From: CAVPNY01 sp963706905
GTDB taxonomy: Bacteria; Chloroflexota; Anaerolineae; Anaerolineales; UBA4823
Length of the DNA: 64,000 bases
Assembly: GCA_963706905.1 (NCBI GenBank)
Contig: CAVPNY010000009.1
Coordinates: forward strand, 496,001-560,000
Direction: 5' to 3'
Part shown: positions 15,339-23,553 of the stretch, piece after piece
Layout: each line of letters opens with the position of its first letter
How positions within the stretch are numbered: the first letter of the stretch is position 1
Notes under the pieces: model-generated
Database searches by the model: none
What the model was told of the DNA's origin: nothing
What the model saw: only the letters and a program-made list of their open reading frames with translations
Translations under genes and position numbers: made by a program

Positions 15339-16544
15339 TTATTCGATCTCAATCGCCATGGCCACGGCTTCAGCGCCACCCAGACACAGGGCAGCCAGTC
15401 CACGTCGCAAGCCTCGATCGCTCAAGGCATAGATCAGGGTGGTCAGCAGCCTGGCTCCGCTGGCGCCGATAGGATGGCCCAAGGCAATACCACCGCCATT
15501 AACATTGACCTTACTCCAATCCCATCCCCGATCTGCCAGGGCATAGCCATTAGCCAGCACCTGGGCAGCAAAAGCCTCATTCAATTCGATCAGATCAACA
15601 TCCTGCAAAGACCAACCAACTTTTTGCAACAATTTGGGGATGGCGTGGGCGGGAGCATCAAAGAGATATTTTGGATGGACTGCCGCCTGGGCATAACCAA
15701 CTATGCGAGCCAGCGGTTGGAGGTTATTGTGTTTGGCTGCTGCACGGCTGGCGACAACCAGCGCAGCAGCGCCATCGTTTAGACCGGGGGCATTACCAGC
15801 GGTCACCTTACCATCCTTGCGGAAAGCCGGCCTCAACCCGGCCAGCACCTCCATAGTTGTATCGCGCCGCGGGGTCTCATCCGTCTCAAAGACTGTTATC
15901 TGCCCCCTCTTTCCCGGCAATTCGATCGAGACAATTTCATTTTTGAACTTACCAGCGTCACTTGCGACCAGGGCCTTTTGATGGCTGGCCAGAGCAAACT
16001 CATCCATCGCCTGGCGAGTAACTTCAAATTCGTCGGCAATAAACTCGGCTGCGTCGCCCATACCCCAGTTCTCAAAGGGATCCCATAAGCCATCCAACAG
16101 CAGGGCATCGGTCAGCTGGGTGTGCCCGTAGCGCAATTCTCCACCTCGCCCGTGGACCAGATACGGCGCCCGGCTCATACTCTCCATACCGCCAGCGACA
16201 AACAGGTCGCCATCGCTGGCCCGAATGGACTGAGCAGCCAGCATGACTGCCTTCAATCCCGAGCCGCATACCTTGTTTACTGTGTACGCACCAACGCTTT
16301 CGGGCAATCCGGCGAAAATTGCAGCCTGGCGCGCCGGGTTCTGGCCCAGCCCGGCAGCGACCACATTGCCCATAATCACCTCATCGATTGAGGCCGGATC
16401 TGGGAGAGCGGCGCGAGCTACCGCCGCCTTGACCACAGCTGCCCCCAGGCGGGGTGCCGGAATACTGCTCAGGCTACCCTGGAAGCGCCCAGAAGGGGTC
16501 CGAGCCGCACTAAGGATCACAGGTTCTCGGTCATTGGAAGGCAT
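15339..16544 (-). CDS. Acetyl-CoA C-acetyltransferase (thiolase)
   Basis: Thiolase of 401 residues, condensing two acetyl-CoA or cleaving 3-ketoacyl-CoA. Nucleophile Cys in 'NKVCGSGLKAVM' (about residue 94), catalytic His in 'GGGIALGHPIGASG', and C-terminal Cys in 'LCLGGAEAVAM', where the family usually has CIGGG; the CXG motif itself is kept. Operon with hbd downstream and a HIT protein 33 bp upstream. Confidence 0.93.
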   Translation of the reverse strand: MPSNDREPVILSAARTPSGRFQGSLSSIPAPRLGAAVVKAAVARAALPDPASIDEVIMGNVVAAGLGQNPARQAAIFAGLPESVGAYTVNKVCGSGLKAVMLAAQSIRASDGDLFVAGGMESMSRAPYLVHGRGGELRYGHTQLTDALLLDGLWDPFENWGMGDAAEFIADEFEVTRQAMDEFALASHQKALVASDAGKFKNEIVSIELPGKRGQITVFETDETPRRDTTMEVLAGLRPAFRKDGKVTAGNAPGLNDGAAALVVASRAAAKHNNLQPLARIVGYAQAAVHPKYLFDAPAHAIPKLLQKVGWSLQDVDLIELNEAFAAQVLANGYALADRGWDWSKVNVNGGGIALGHPIGASGARLLTTLIYALSDRGLRRGLAALCLGGAEAVAMAIEIE

Positions 16545-16577
16545 AGAGATCCTCCTTCATTATCAATGTTGATAGGG

Positions 16578-17069
16578 TTATTTGTATTGCGCCTGCCAGG
16601 CTTGCCGGATTCGCTGCCAGGTATCTTCCAGCGTCTCGGGCAAAACGCGCGTCTGGCCAAGGGAGGACATAAAGTTGGTATCGCCAGTCCAGCGCGGGAC
16701 AACGTGAAGATGAACATGATCGGTGATGCCCGCCCCAGCCGGCTCGCCAATGTTGATGCCGATATTAAAACCTTCAGGGCTATAAACTTGTCTCAAGACA
16801 GCCATACTTTGAGTGGCCAGCTCCATGAGCCCAGCCCGGACGCTGGCCTCCAACCCCTCCAGAGAGGACTTATGGGCATAAGGTACAACCATCAGGTGAC
16901 CGCTGGTATAGGGATAGCGATTGATGATGACAAAAACCTGATTGGCGCGGTAGACAATCAGGTTCTGAGGGCTATCGGGCGATCCCAACGCCTCACAAAA
17001 TACACAACCAGTTTCTTCTTTATGTTTTTCGATGTATGCCATGCGCCAGGGAGACCAGAGATGATGCAT
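16578..17069 (-). CDS. HIT-family nucleotide hydrolase/phosphorylase
   Basis: 163 residues with the histidine triad HVHLHVVPRW near residue 117 and an N-terminal 'LWSPWRMAYI...CVFC' pattern typical of Ap4A-phosphorylase-like HIT proteins. Probably acts on dinucleoside polyphosphates or nucleoside phosphoramidates in the cytoplasm. Head of the HIT-thiolase-hbd transcription unit; no functional link to CoA chemistry is evident. Confidence 0.88.
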   Translation of the reverse strand: MHHLWSPWRMAYIEKHKEETGCVFCEALGSPDSPQNLIVYRANQVFVIINRYPYTSGHLMVVPYAHKSSLEGLEASVRAGLMELATQSMAVLRQVYSPEGFNIGINIGEPAGAGITDHVHLHVVPRWTGDTNFMSSLGQTRVLPETLEDTWQRIRQAWQAQYK

Positions 17070-17168
17070 TCAAATCACCATTCGTATTGTAGCAGAGATT
17101 CTCAGGACAAGGAATGGTTGACAAGCCCCTCGAAGCGGGGTATCCTCGCAGCCGAAACCCTGCCCAGC

Positions 17169-18392
17169 ATGAAACAACTCTCTCTATTTCAATCACCCTC
17201 CTGGACCGTAACCGACCTGACCCGCTACCTGCGGGCCTTGCTGGAAAGTGACGCCAATTTGCAGGAGGTATGGGTAGTTGGTGAGGTCTCCAACTTATCG
17301 CGACCTGCTTCGGGACACCTGTATTTCACATTGAAGGATTCAGGGGCAGCGCTTCGTTGCGTGATGTGGCGCAACGCTGTATTGCGACAATCGGTTCTAC
17401 CCGGTGATGGAGAAGCGGTTGAGGTTCACGGCAGTCTGGGCGTCTATGAGGCAAGCGGTAATTACCAATTGTATGCGGACCTAATCCGTCCTGCGGGGGA
17501 AGGCGCCCTGTACCAGGAATTCCTGCGCCTGAAAGCACGCCTGGAGGAAGAAGGGCTGTTCGCCGTTGAGCGCAAACGCCCCATCCCACGCTGGCCCAAA
17601 ACAATCGGCATCGTCACCTCACCGACAGGGGCAGCTCTACGGGATATGCTGAACACGCTTCGGCGGCGCTACCCACTGGCGCGGGTCATCCTGGCCCCCA
17701 CAGCAGTGCAGGGTGAGGAAGCCCCGGCTGGAATTGTGGAAGCGTTAGCACGCTTGAACCAGATTGTCCAACCAGATGTGATCCTTCTGGCGCGCGGCGG
17801 TGGTTCGATCGAGGACCTATGGGCGTTCAATGACGAGCGCGTGGCGCGGGCGATCGTTACTTCACCCACACCAGTGATCACTGGTGTGGGTCATGAAACG
17901 GACTTCACCATCGCCGATTTCGCCGCTGACCTGCGCGCCCCAACACCTACCGCCGCCGCTGAGTTGGCTTCCCCAGACCGGGCCGATCTGCGCCTGGGGT
18001 TGGAAGAGTCCCGCAAACGGATGGATCGTTCAGTAATAAGTTCCATCCAGACGCAGAACTGGGTTCTGGTTGCGTTCCGACACCGCCTCAACTTAAGCAC
18101 GCCACTAGCACGCATCCGCCGCGACCGGCAACGCATGGACGAGCTGTCCCGTCGCGCCCAGGTATCATTGATCCACACGCTGCAAATACGCACCACCCGG
18201 CTGGCGGGTTTTGAACAACGCCTGGCAGCACTCAGCCCGCAAGCAATCCTTCATCGAGGTTACGCATTGGTGAAACAACTGGATGGGCGCCTGGTGAGCA
18301 GCGTCCGACAGGTAACTCCGGGCGAGGCCTTGCAGGTAAGCGTCAGCGATGGGGATTTCACCGTGCGCGTCCAGGAATCCACACAGGATTAA
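17169..18392 (+). CDS. xseA: Exodeoxyribonuclease VII large subunit
   Basis: Catalytic large subunit of Exo VII, 407 residues. N-terminal OB-fold ('VWVVGEVSNLSRPASGHLYF', about 36-55), central nuclease domain with 'GIVTSPTGAALRDML', 'ARGGGSIEDLWAFNDE' and 'GVGHETDFTIAD', then a long helical C-terminal part. The ATG at 17169 begins the family N-terminus 'MKQLSLFQSPSWTVTDLT'; the longer frame upstream overlaps the HIT gene and is not coding. The small subunit gene xseB follows one gene downstream. Confidence 0.95.
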   Translation: MKQLSLFQSPSWTVTDLTRYLRALLESDANLQEVWVVGEVSNLSRPASGHLYFTLKDSGAALRCVMWRNAVLRQSVLPGDGEAVEVHGSLGVYEASGNYQLYADLIRPAGEGALYQEFLRLKARLEEEGLFAVERKRPIPRWPKTIGIVTSPTGAALRDMLNTLRRRYPLARVILAPTAVQGEEAPAGIVEALARLNQIVQPDVILLARGGGSIEDLWAFNDERVARAIVTSPTPVITGVGHETDFTIADFAADLRAPTPTAAAELASPDRADLRLGLEESRKRMDRSVISSIQTQNWVLVAFRHRLNLSTPLARIRRDRQRMDELSRRAQVSLIHTLQIRTTRLAGFEQRLAALSPQAILHRGYALVKQLDGRLVSSVRQVTPGEALQVSVSDGDFTVRVQESTQD

Positions 18393-18396
18393 GCAT

Positions 18397-18933
18397 ATGA
18401 CTGCTCAAGAAACTTTTCAGTGTTCCAATTGCGGCGCTCCTGTCCATAAGCATGCAAACACATGCCCAGCCTGCGGATCGCCTTTGCTTTTTCCTGGTAG
18501 ACAAACCGAAGAACTTGACCAGTCGGCCAGACAGGTGGTAGAAGATTTGAATGGCTACCTGGTTAAATCTGCCACCAGTGCCGCTGAACTGGCCTTCGGC
18601 GTGGGCTGCACGCTGGGAGTCCTGGCCATCGGCTTCCTGCTGGTGATCGTTTACTTTGCCATCACCAAGATCTGGACGATTGTAATCGTCACCGGCCTTC
18701 TCGCCGTGTTGATCAGCGTGATTATCTCAGCCATGCTGGCAACAAGAGCCAAAAACGCCACTGTGGAAAAGACATACCAGCGGACAACCAAACCCGAGAT
18801 CGAGCGCTTTATCAGGGCGAATGGGATGAGTGAAGAAGAATATTCAGAACTGGCAGCCAGTGTATTGCCAGCCAGCGCACCACTGCGCGAGTTGTGGGGC
18901 CAGGAGCATCAAGCTAAAGGGAGTGAAGCATGA
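18397..18933 (+). CDS. Zinc-ribbon membrane protein between xseA and xseB
   Basis: 178 residues: an N-terminal zinc ribbon with two CXXC pairs ('FQCSNCGAPV', 'TCPACGSPL'), then two adjacent membrane segments (about 68-90 and 94-114) and a charged cytoplasmic tail. Function unknown. It begins 4 bp after xseA and overlaps the xseB start (ATGA), so it is translationally coupled with Exo VII subunits. I see nothing that shows a role in DNA repair. Confidence 0.75.
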   Translation: MTAQETFQCSNCGAPVHKHANTCPACGSPLLFPGRQTEELDQSARQVVEDLNGYLVKSATSAAELAFGVGCTLGVLAIGFLLVIVYFAITKIWTIVIVTGLLAVLISVIISAMLATRAKNATVEKTYQRTTKPEIERFIRANGMSEEEYSELAASVLPASAPLRELWGQEHQAKGSEA

Positions 18934-19160
18934 GCGATTTATCCAACACCGATCATGAAGAGATTTCCTACGAAGAAGCCCTCAGTGAGTTGGAGCGCAT
19001 CGTAGGCACACTGGAAAGCGAAGAACGCCCTCTGGAGGAAGCCCTGGCACTTTACGAGCGCGGCCAATCGCTGGCGCGCTACTGCGCTGATCTACTGGAC
19101 AAGGCTGAGTTGAAAGTTCAGCAGCTTTCTGGGGAGGAGCTGAAAGAATTCCAGCCATGA
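18930..19160 (+). CDS. xseB: Exodeoxyribonuclease VII small subunit
   Basis: 76 residues, the usual size, with the conserved 'SYEEALSELERIVGTLES' helix and 'EEALALYERGQSLARYC'. Forms the regulatory stalk of Exo VII with XseA. Start ATG overlaps the preceding stop codon. Confidence 0.95.
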   Translation: MSDLSNTDHEEISYEEALSELERIVGTLESEERPLEEALALYERGQSLARYCADLLDKAELKVQQLSGEELKEFQP

Positions 19161-19173
19161 GCAACAAGACAAT

Positions 19174-19623
19174 ATGAATCTGCTGGGAATCTTTGCCAAC
19201 CCGGTATTGATCAGCGGATTGATTGCATGGGGAATCGCTCAGACAATCAAGGTTCTGCTGGATTACTACACCAGCAAACGGTGGAACTGGACGCTGCTCT
19301 TGCACGCGGGAGGGATGCCCAGCTCGCACTCTGCCCTGGTAGCAGCCGTCGCCCATGCCATCGGACTGTACGTCGGTTTTGAAACCCCCTTATTTGCCTT
19401 ATCACTGGCGGTCGCCATCATCGTGATCTATGATGCAACCGGTATCCGCCGCCAGGCTGGTCAGCATGCCGAGATCATAAACGCCATGATCCGCGACCTG
19501 GCGCATGGCCATCCGCTGAAGCAACAGCAATTGCGGGAAGTGCTGGGACACACCCCCCTGGAGGCCCTGGCTGGGGCTCTGTTGGGGTTGGCAGTGGCAC
19601 AGCTGATCTGGTTCCTGTGGTAG
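19174..19623 (+). CDS. Divergent PAP2-family membrane protein
   Basis: 149 residues with several hydrophobic segments and the family signature 'HAGGMPSSHSALV' (about 46-58), plus 'YDATGIRRQAGQHAE'. This YuiD-like subfamily is related to acid phosphatases; the substrate is unknown. It follows xseB by 13 bp and precedes lipid-modifying genes, so a membrane-lipid substrate is plausible. Confidence 0.88.
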   Translation: MNLLGIFANPVLISGLIAWGIAQTIKVLLDYYTSKRWNWTLLLHAGGMPSSHSALVAAVAHAIGLYVGFETPLFALSLAVAIIVIYDATGIRRQAGQHAEIINAMIRDLAHGHPLKQQQLREVLGHTPLEALAGALLGLAVAQLIWFLW

Positions 19624-19705
19624 TAAAATGCAACACTAATCTTATGTGGTGGGGTTTATATCTTTACACACAGACCACAGCCATTGGGAGAAAATTCTTC
19701 AGCAT

Positions 19706-20644
19706 ATGCTCCGTTACCGAATAATTGTCAACCCAATCTCAGGGAGAGGCGCAGGGTTAGCCGCCGTTCCAGCGATTAAACAACATCTTGATAACCAGGG
19801 TTACGACTACGATATTTGCATTACTGAACGGCCCTGGCAAGCAGTTGAACTAGCCCAGGCCTCCGTGGCCGGCGGGTATAATGTGATCGTGGGAGTAGGG
19901 GGAGATGGAACCGCAAATGAAATCATTAACGGTCTAATGTTATCTCAACAGGCTGGACTTGGGACAGCAGCGATGGGGATGCTGGCGGTCGGGAGAGGCA
20001 ACGATTTCGCTTTCAGTATGCATATTCCCGCAGGAGTGGAAGCTGGCTGCCAGACTCTTACCCAAAATCATCGAGAGCAGATCGACGTCGGTTGGGTAAC
20101 CGGTGGGGATTATCCTCAGGGACGCTATTTCGGCAACGGGATCGGGATCGGATTCGATGCCGTAGTTGGTTTCGAAGCCTTGAAGATGACCTGGTTGACT
20201 GGGTTTCCATCTTATCTTGTCGCAACCCTGAAAACGCTCTTTCTGTATTTCCGGGCGCCACTTGTGCGGATTGTCTATGACCAGAACACCATCACCTTAC
20301 CAGCCTTGATGATATCGATCATGAATGGGCGACGCATGGGGGGCGGTTTTATGATGGCCCCAGATTCCAGCAACGGGGATGGGCTGCTGGATCTTTGCAT
20401 TGCCAGGCAGGTCAGCCGCAGGCGAATCATCACCCTTATCCCCCATTTTCTCAAAGGCACCCAGGCAACACAGGAGCCGATTATCATTGCAAGGGCGAGA
20501 CGGGTGGAGGTAACCGCTTTAGAGGGCGTTTTGCCCGCCCACGCGGATGGCGAAACAGTTTGCAAACAGGGGAAACAATTAACCATCGAGCTGCTTAGTT
20601 CCCGGTTAGACTTGATCTGCCAACCCCAACAGGAGGCTGCATGA
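19706..20644 (+). CDS. Diacylglycerol kinase-family lipid kinase
   Basis: 312 residues of the DgkB/YegS family. ATP-binding 'VNPISGRG' at residues 8-15, 'GVGGDGTANEIING' near 64-77, and a C-terminal 'HADGE' motif. It phosphorylates a lipid such as diacylglycerol or a sphingoid-like substrate. Start ATG at 19706 matches the family N-terminus 'MLRYRIIVNP'. Its stop overlaps the next start (ATGA), pairing it with an acyltransferase, as in phospholipid synthesis or turnover. Confidence 0.9.
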   Translation: MLRYRIIVNPISGRGAGLAAVPAIKQHLDNQGYDYDICITERPWQAVELAQASVAGGYNVIVGVGGDGTANEIINGLMLSQQAGLGTAAMGMLAVGRGNDFAFSMHIPAGVEAGCQTLTQNHREQIDVGWVTGGDYPQGRYFGNGIGIGFDAVVGFEALKMTWLTGFPSYLVATLKTLFLYFRAPLVRIVYDQNTITLPALMISIMNGRRMGGGFMMAPDSSNGDGLLDLCIARQVSRRRIITLIPHFLKGTQATQEPIIIARARRVEVTALEGVLPAHADGETVCKQGKQLTIELLSSRLDLICQPQQEAA

Positions 20645-21315
20645 CCCTGACATTCCGGGTGGTAAATACCACGATCAAGAGTTTGACTCACATACTTTGC
20701 CGGATCGATGACTCGCAGCTCTCTATGGTTCCTGGACACGGGCCATTGATCCTGGTCGCCAACCATATCAATTTCCTGGAAGTGCCGGTAGTCTTCACAC
20801 ATCTGCAACCGCGCCCGGTGACCGGATTTGTAAAATCAGAGACCTGGGACAATCGGGCGATGGCCTATCTATTTAACCTATGGGGCGGGATCCCGCTCAG
20901 ACGAGGGGAAGCGGATATGGCTGCCTATCACCTGGCATTGGAAGCATTGATGAAAGGGAAAATTGTTGCCGTAGCGCCGGAGGGCACCCGCAGCGGCAAC
21001 GGACAGTTGCAGCGTGGAAGTCCCGGGATTGTAACCCTGGCGCTACGCAGCGGAGCGCCGGTGCTACCGATGGCTTATTATGGCAGCGAACGGTTCCGCA
21101 GGAACATTGTGCGCTTACGCCGGACCGACTTTTGGATCCGGGTAGGCCGCCCATTCTATCTCCACTCCAGCGATGCAAAAGCGATCCGCCAGATTCGCCA
21201 GGTGATTACGGACGAAATCATGTACCAGCTGGCGGCACTTCTGCCAGCACCTTATCGGGGCGTGTACGCCAACCTGGACGCGGCTACCCAGAATTACCTG
21301 CGTTTTCTCAATTAG
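20641..21315 (+). CDS. PlsC-like lysophospholipid acyltransferase
   Basis: 224 residues of the 1-acylglycerol-3-phosphate acyltransferase fold. Motif III 'APEGTRS' and the 'RGSPGIVTLALRSGAPVLPM' segment are clear. The catalytic motif normally reads NHX4D; here it is NHINFLE, with Glu in place of Asp. Coupled to the lipid kinase by ATGA overlap, so it probably acylates a phosphorylated lipid at the inner membrane face. Confidence 0.88.
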   Translation: MTLTFRVVNTTIKSLTHILCRIDDSQLSMVPGHGPLILVANHINFLEVPVVFTHLQPRPVTGFVKSETWDNRAMAYLFNLWGGIPLRRGEADMAAYHLALEALMKGKIVAVAPEGTRSGNGQLQRGSPGIVTLALRSGAPVLPMAYYGSERFRRNIVRLRRTDFWIRVGRPFYLHSSDAKAIRQIRQVITDEIMYQLAALLPAPYRGVYANLDAATQNYLRFLN

Positions 21316-21395
21316 GCGATTATTCTCTTTGTCCAGCTTCTCAACTACTTTTAGATCCTGGGCTATGCCCAGACGTATTCAATTGAAGCGCGCAG

Positions 21396-22508
21396 TCAAG
21401 GTCTCCAGTTTACATTGCCACCGAAAAGAAATGGTTTTCTCCCTGAACCGTCGATATTGATAATTGAGGCGCTCCATTCCAGGTTCTGCGTGTCTTCCCC
21501 CGGCGTGGAGGAGAGATATATCTGCGTGCCATCAGGCGACCACCAAAACCAATTGTCCACGGCTTCGCTATCTGATATATTGTGCTGTCCTGAACCATCA
21601 GAATTCATCAGATACAGCTGCCAATGCCCGTCACGGTTTGAACGGAAAGCGATCCGTTCCCCATCGGGTGAAAAGGCAGGATTATTATCAAACGCCGGCT
21701 CGTCTGTCAGTCTGGTTTGGGCTGAACCGTCAGAGTGCATGACATAAATTTCCCAATTGCCATCCCGATTCGTGTAGAACAGAATCTGCCTTCCATCCGG
21801 TGACCAGCCAGCCGGAACTTCAGCTGCCTTTGTGTCCGTCAGTTGAGTAACATGAGTACCATCCGCATCCATGATGTAGATTTGGGGAGCGCCATTCCGG
21901 TCAGAATTGAACAAAATGCGCTGGCTATCCGGCGACCAGTTAACCACGCCGTCTGAGAAAGGATCGTTGGTCAGGTTCGTCAGACCTGTGCCATCCGGCT
22001 TAATGATGAATATATCCGGTGTATCGTTGACCAGTGCTGTAAAAGCTATCCATTTCCCATCGGGCGACCAGGATAAATATGGGGAGTAGCGAAGAATCCC
22101 CTTTTCTAGATCGTCATTTGTCAGACGGTTCACTTCTGAACCATCCGAATTCATGAGATAGATTTGTGTTTTACCATCCCGATCGGATGTAAAGGCGATC
22201 AGATTTTGATCAGGGGACCATGCCGGCAGCATATCCCGCGCAGGGTGGTTTGTCAGATTAGTCAGCTCACTCCCATCGGCGTTAATTTTGTAGATCTCAA
22301 AGTTTGCAGGGTCATCTAAAGTGCCGCCAAAGACCATCCTCCCGAAACTTTGTGCGGGTGGTTTGGGCAGTTGCTGAGGCAATGGGACCGAGGCAGTAGC
22401 TGAGATTGTCGATGTGCTTGCGTTACCGCACGCAGACCCGAGGATACCCAGAATAATTCCTACAACCAGAATGAGATCGAACTGCCTCGAGTGAGCATCC
22501 ACTTTCAT
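21396..22508 (-). CDS. TolB-like beta-propeller (PD40) lipoprotein
   Basis: 370 residues. Signal peptide with lipobox-like GSAC near residue 27, a Pro/Ser/Thr linker, then about six to seven PD40/WD40-like repeats of the form 'SPDG..IAF.S.RDG...IY.MN.DGS....LT'. A beta-propeller anchored outside the membrane, probably a binding or scaffold protein; no partner visible (no Tol-Pal genes). ATG at 22508 follows GGAAGGGG; the longer frame to 22544 has a poorer start. Confidence 0.85.
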   Translation of the reverse strand: MKVDAHSRQFDLILVVGIILGILGSACGNASTSTISATASVPLPQQLPKPPAQSFGRMVFGGTLDDPANFEIYKINADGSELTNLTNHPARDMLPAWSPDQNLIAFTSDRDGKTQIYLMNSDGSEVNRLTNDDLEKGILRYSPYLSWSPDGKWIAFTALVNDTPDIFIIKPDGTGLTNLTNDPFSDGVVNWSPDSQRILFNSDRNGAPQIYIMDADGTHVTQLTDTKAAEVPAGWSPDGRQILFYTNRDGNWEIYVMHSDGSAQTRLTDEPAFDNNPAFSPDGERIAFRSNRDGHWQLYLMNSDGSGQHNISDSEAVDNWFWWSPDGTQIYLSSTPGEDTQNLEWSASIINIDGSGRKPFLFGGNVNWRP

Positions 22509-22748
22509 TACCCCTTCCCACAGGCGAACTACTACAAGCGACAATGAAATAGTTTTCAGGCTTGAAGCGTGTCGTCAGGATCAGGATTTCTACCGCCAAG
22601 AAAATTCCCGGCTTATTGCTAACCAGTCCGATTAATTATATATCCGGATTGGGCGATTCTATCCCAATAAAATCAATCATCCATTCCACCTGTTATTAAA
22701 CCATTGAGATGAGGCACCCTATTTGGTTGATATGAATAGGTCGAGTGG

Positions 22749-23297
22749 CTAAGGGGTGGGCGAGGGGATAAAACGTGACCAACGGAAGCTTTTCATTGCA
22801 TCAGGGCGATCGGGACATGTATCCTCTTCAAGAACAAAAAAGAGCCACATGCCCTGACTGCCCAGCCTTAACACATATCTACCAGATGGATCGTCGGGTA
22901 ACGGCGCACAGTCCCAACCATCCTTGAATGTAAACAGGTTATCATCTAGGGCAAATGTCCCAGTGTGAACGATCGCGGCGGGGTTACCATGAGCAGCTTC
23001 GTACCGACCATTTTCAAAGAACGTCAGGAACAGATCTCCGCGATCTAGATCAGAGCGAGTCCAGACGCCTAGAATATCCGTGAAGGTGATGGTTGCCGTC
23101 GGTGTGGGAGGCAGACGGGCGGGTGATGGGGTGGCTGTCGGAGAGATAGTTGTTATAGTAGGGCTGGGTAGAGTTGAGCTGGCAGTAGCCATTGGTTGCG
23201 GGGATGAGGTAGCGGTGGGTGTGGATTTGATACTGGCTTGCTAGCAACCTGCCGTGCTAATCATCAAGAGAGTTACCAATAAAAGTATTTTGTTCAT
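22749..23297 (-). pseudogene. Lipoprotein gene with in-frame amber stop after the lipobox Cys
   Basis: ATG at 23297 opens a clean lipoprotein signal peptide, MNKILLLVTLLMISTAGC. The next codon (23243-23241) is TAG. The same frame then continues without a stop through a Pro/Thr-rich linker into a globular domain of about 110 residues ('DILGVWTRSDLDRGDLFLTFFENG') ending at 22749. So one substitution separates it from an intact lipoprotein of about 182 residues. The domain looks like a small lipocalin-like or DUF-type fold; not recognised. Either a recent nonsense mutation, a sequence error or readthrough. Confidence 0.7.
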
Positions 23298-23553
23298 GGC
23301 ACCTTATCCTTAACGAGGTAATTTTAGCTCGATCCAGGCAATTCACTGAGAAAAATAGGGTAAGATCATTCGCCAGGATAACCGATTATACACTCAACTC
23401 TTGCCAAGGATACCTGTCAGGCCATTTTGAGTGCTTCAACCTCCAATGAAATAATACATTTGGACAGTGTTCTACACTGCCAGATCCGTCGCCGAATTGG
23501 ATAGCTGCGAGTGGTGAATCCCAATGAGGTGGGCCAAGGAATGGTTTTGTAGA
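23298..23553. other. Intergenic region, nothing recognised
   Basis: About 256 bp between the broken lipoprotein gene and murJ. Short frames here overlap the murJ end or lack start signals; no hairpin with a T-run stands out. Confidence 0.5.

Noticed and set aside
16566..17168. Long N-terminal extension of xseA
   Set aside because: The upstream frame is antisense to the HIT gene and has no XseA homology; the family N-terminus begins at 17169.
21359..21373. CTGGGC/GCCCAG hairpin between acyltransferase and PD40 genes as terminator
   Set aside because: Only six base pairs and no T-run on either strand.
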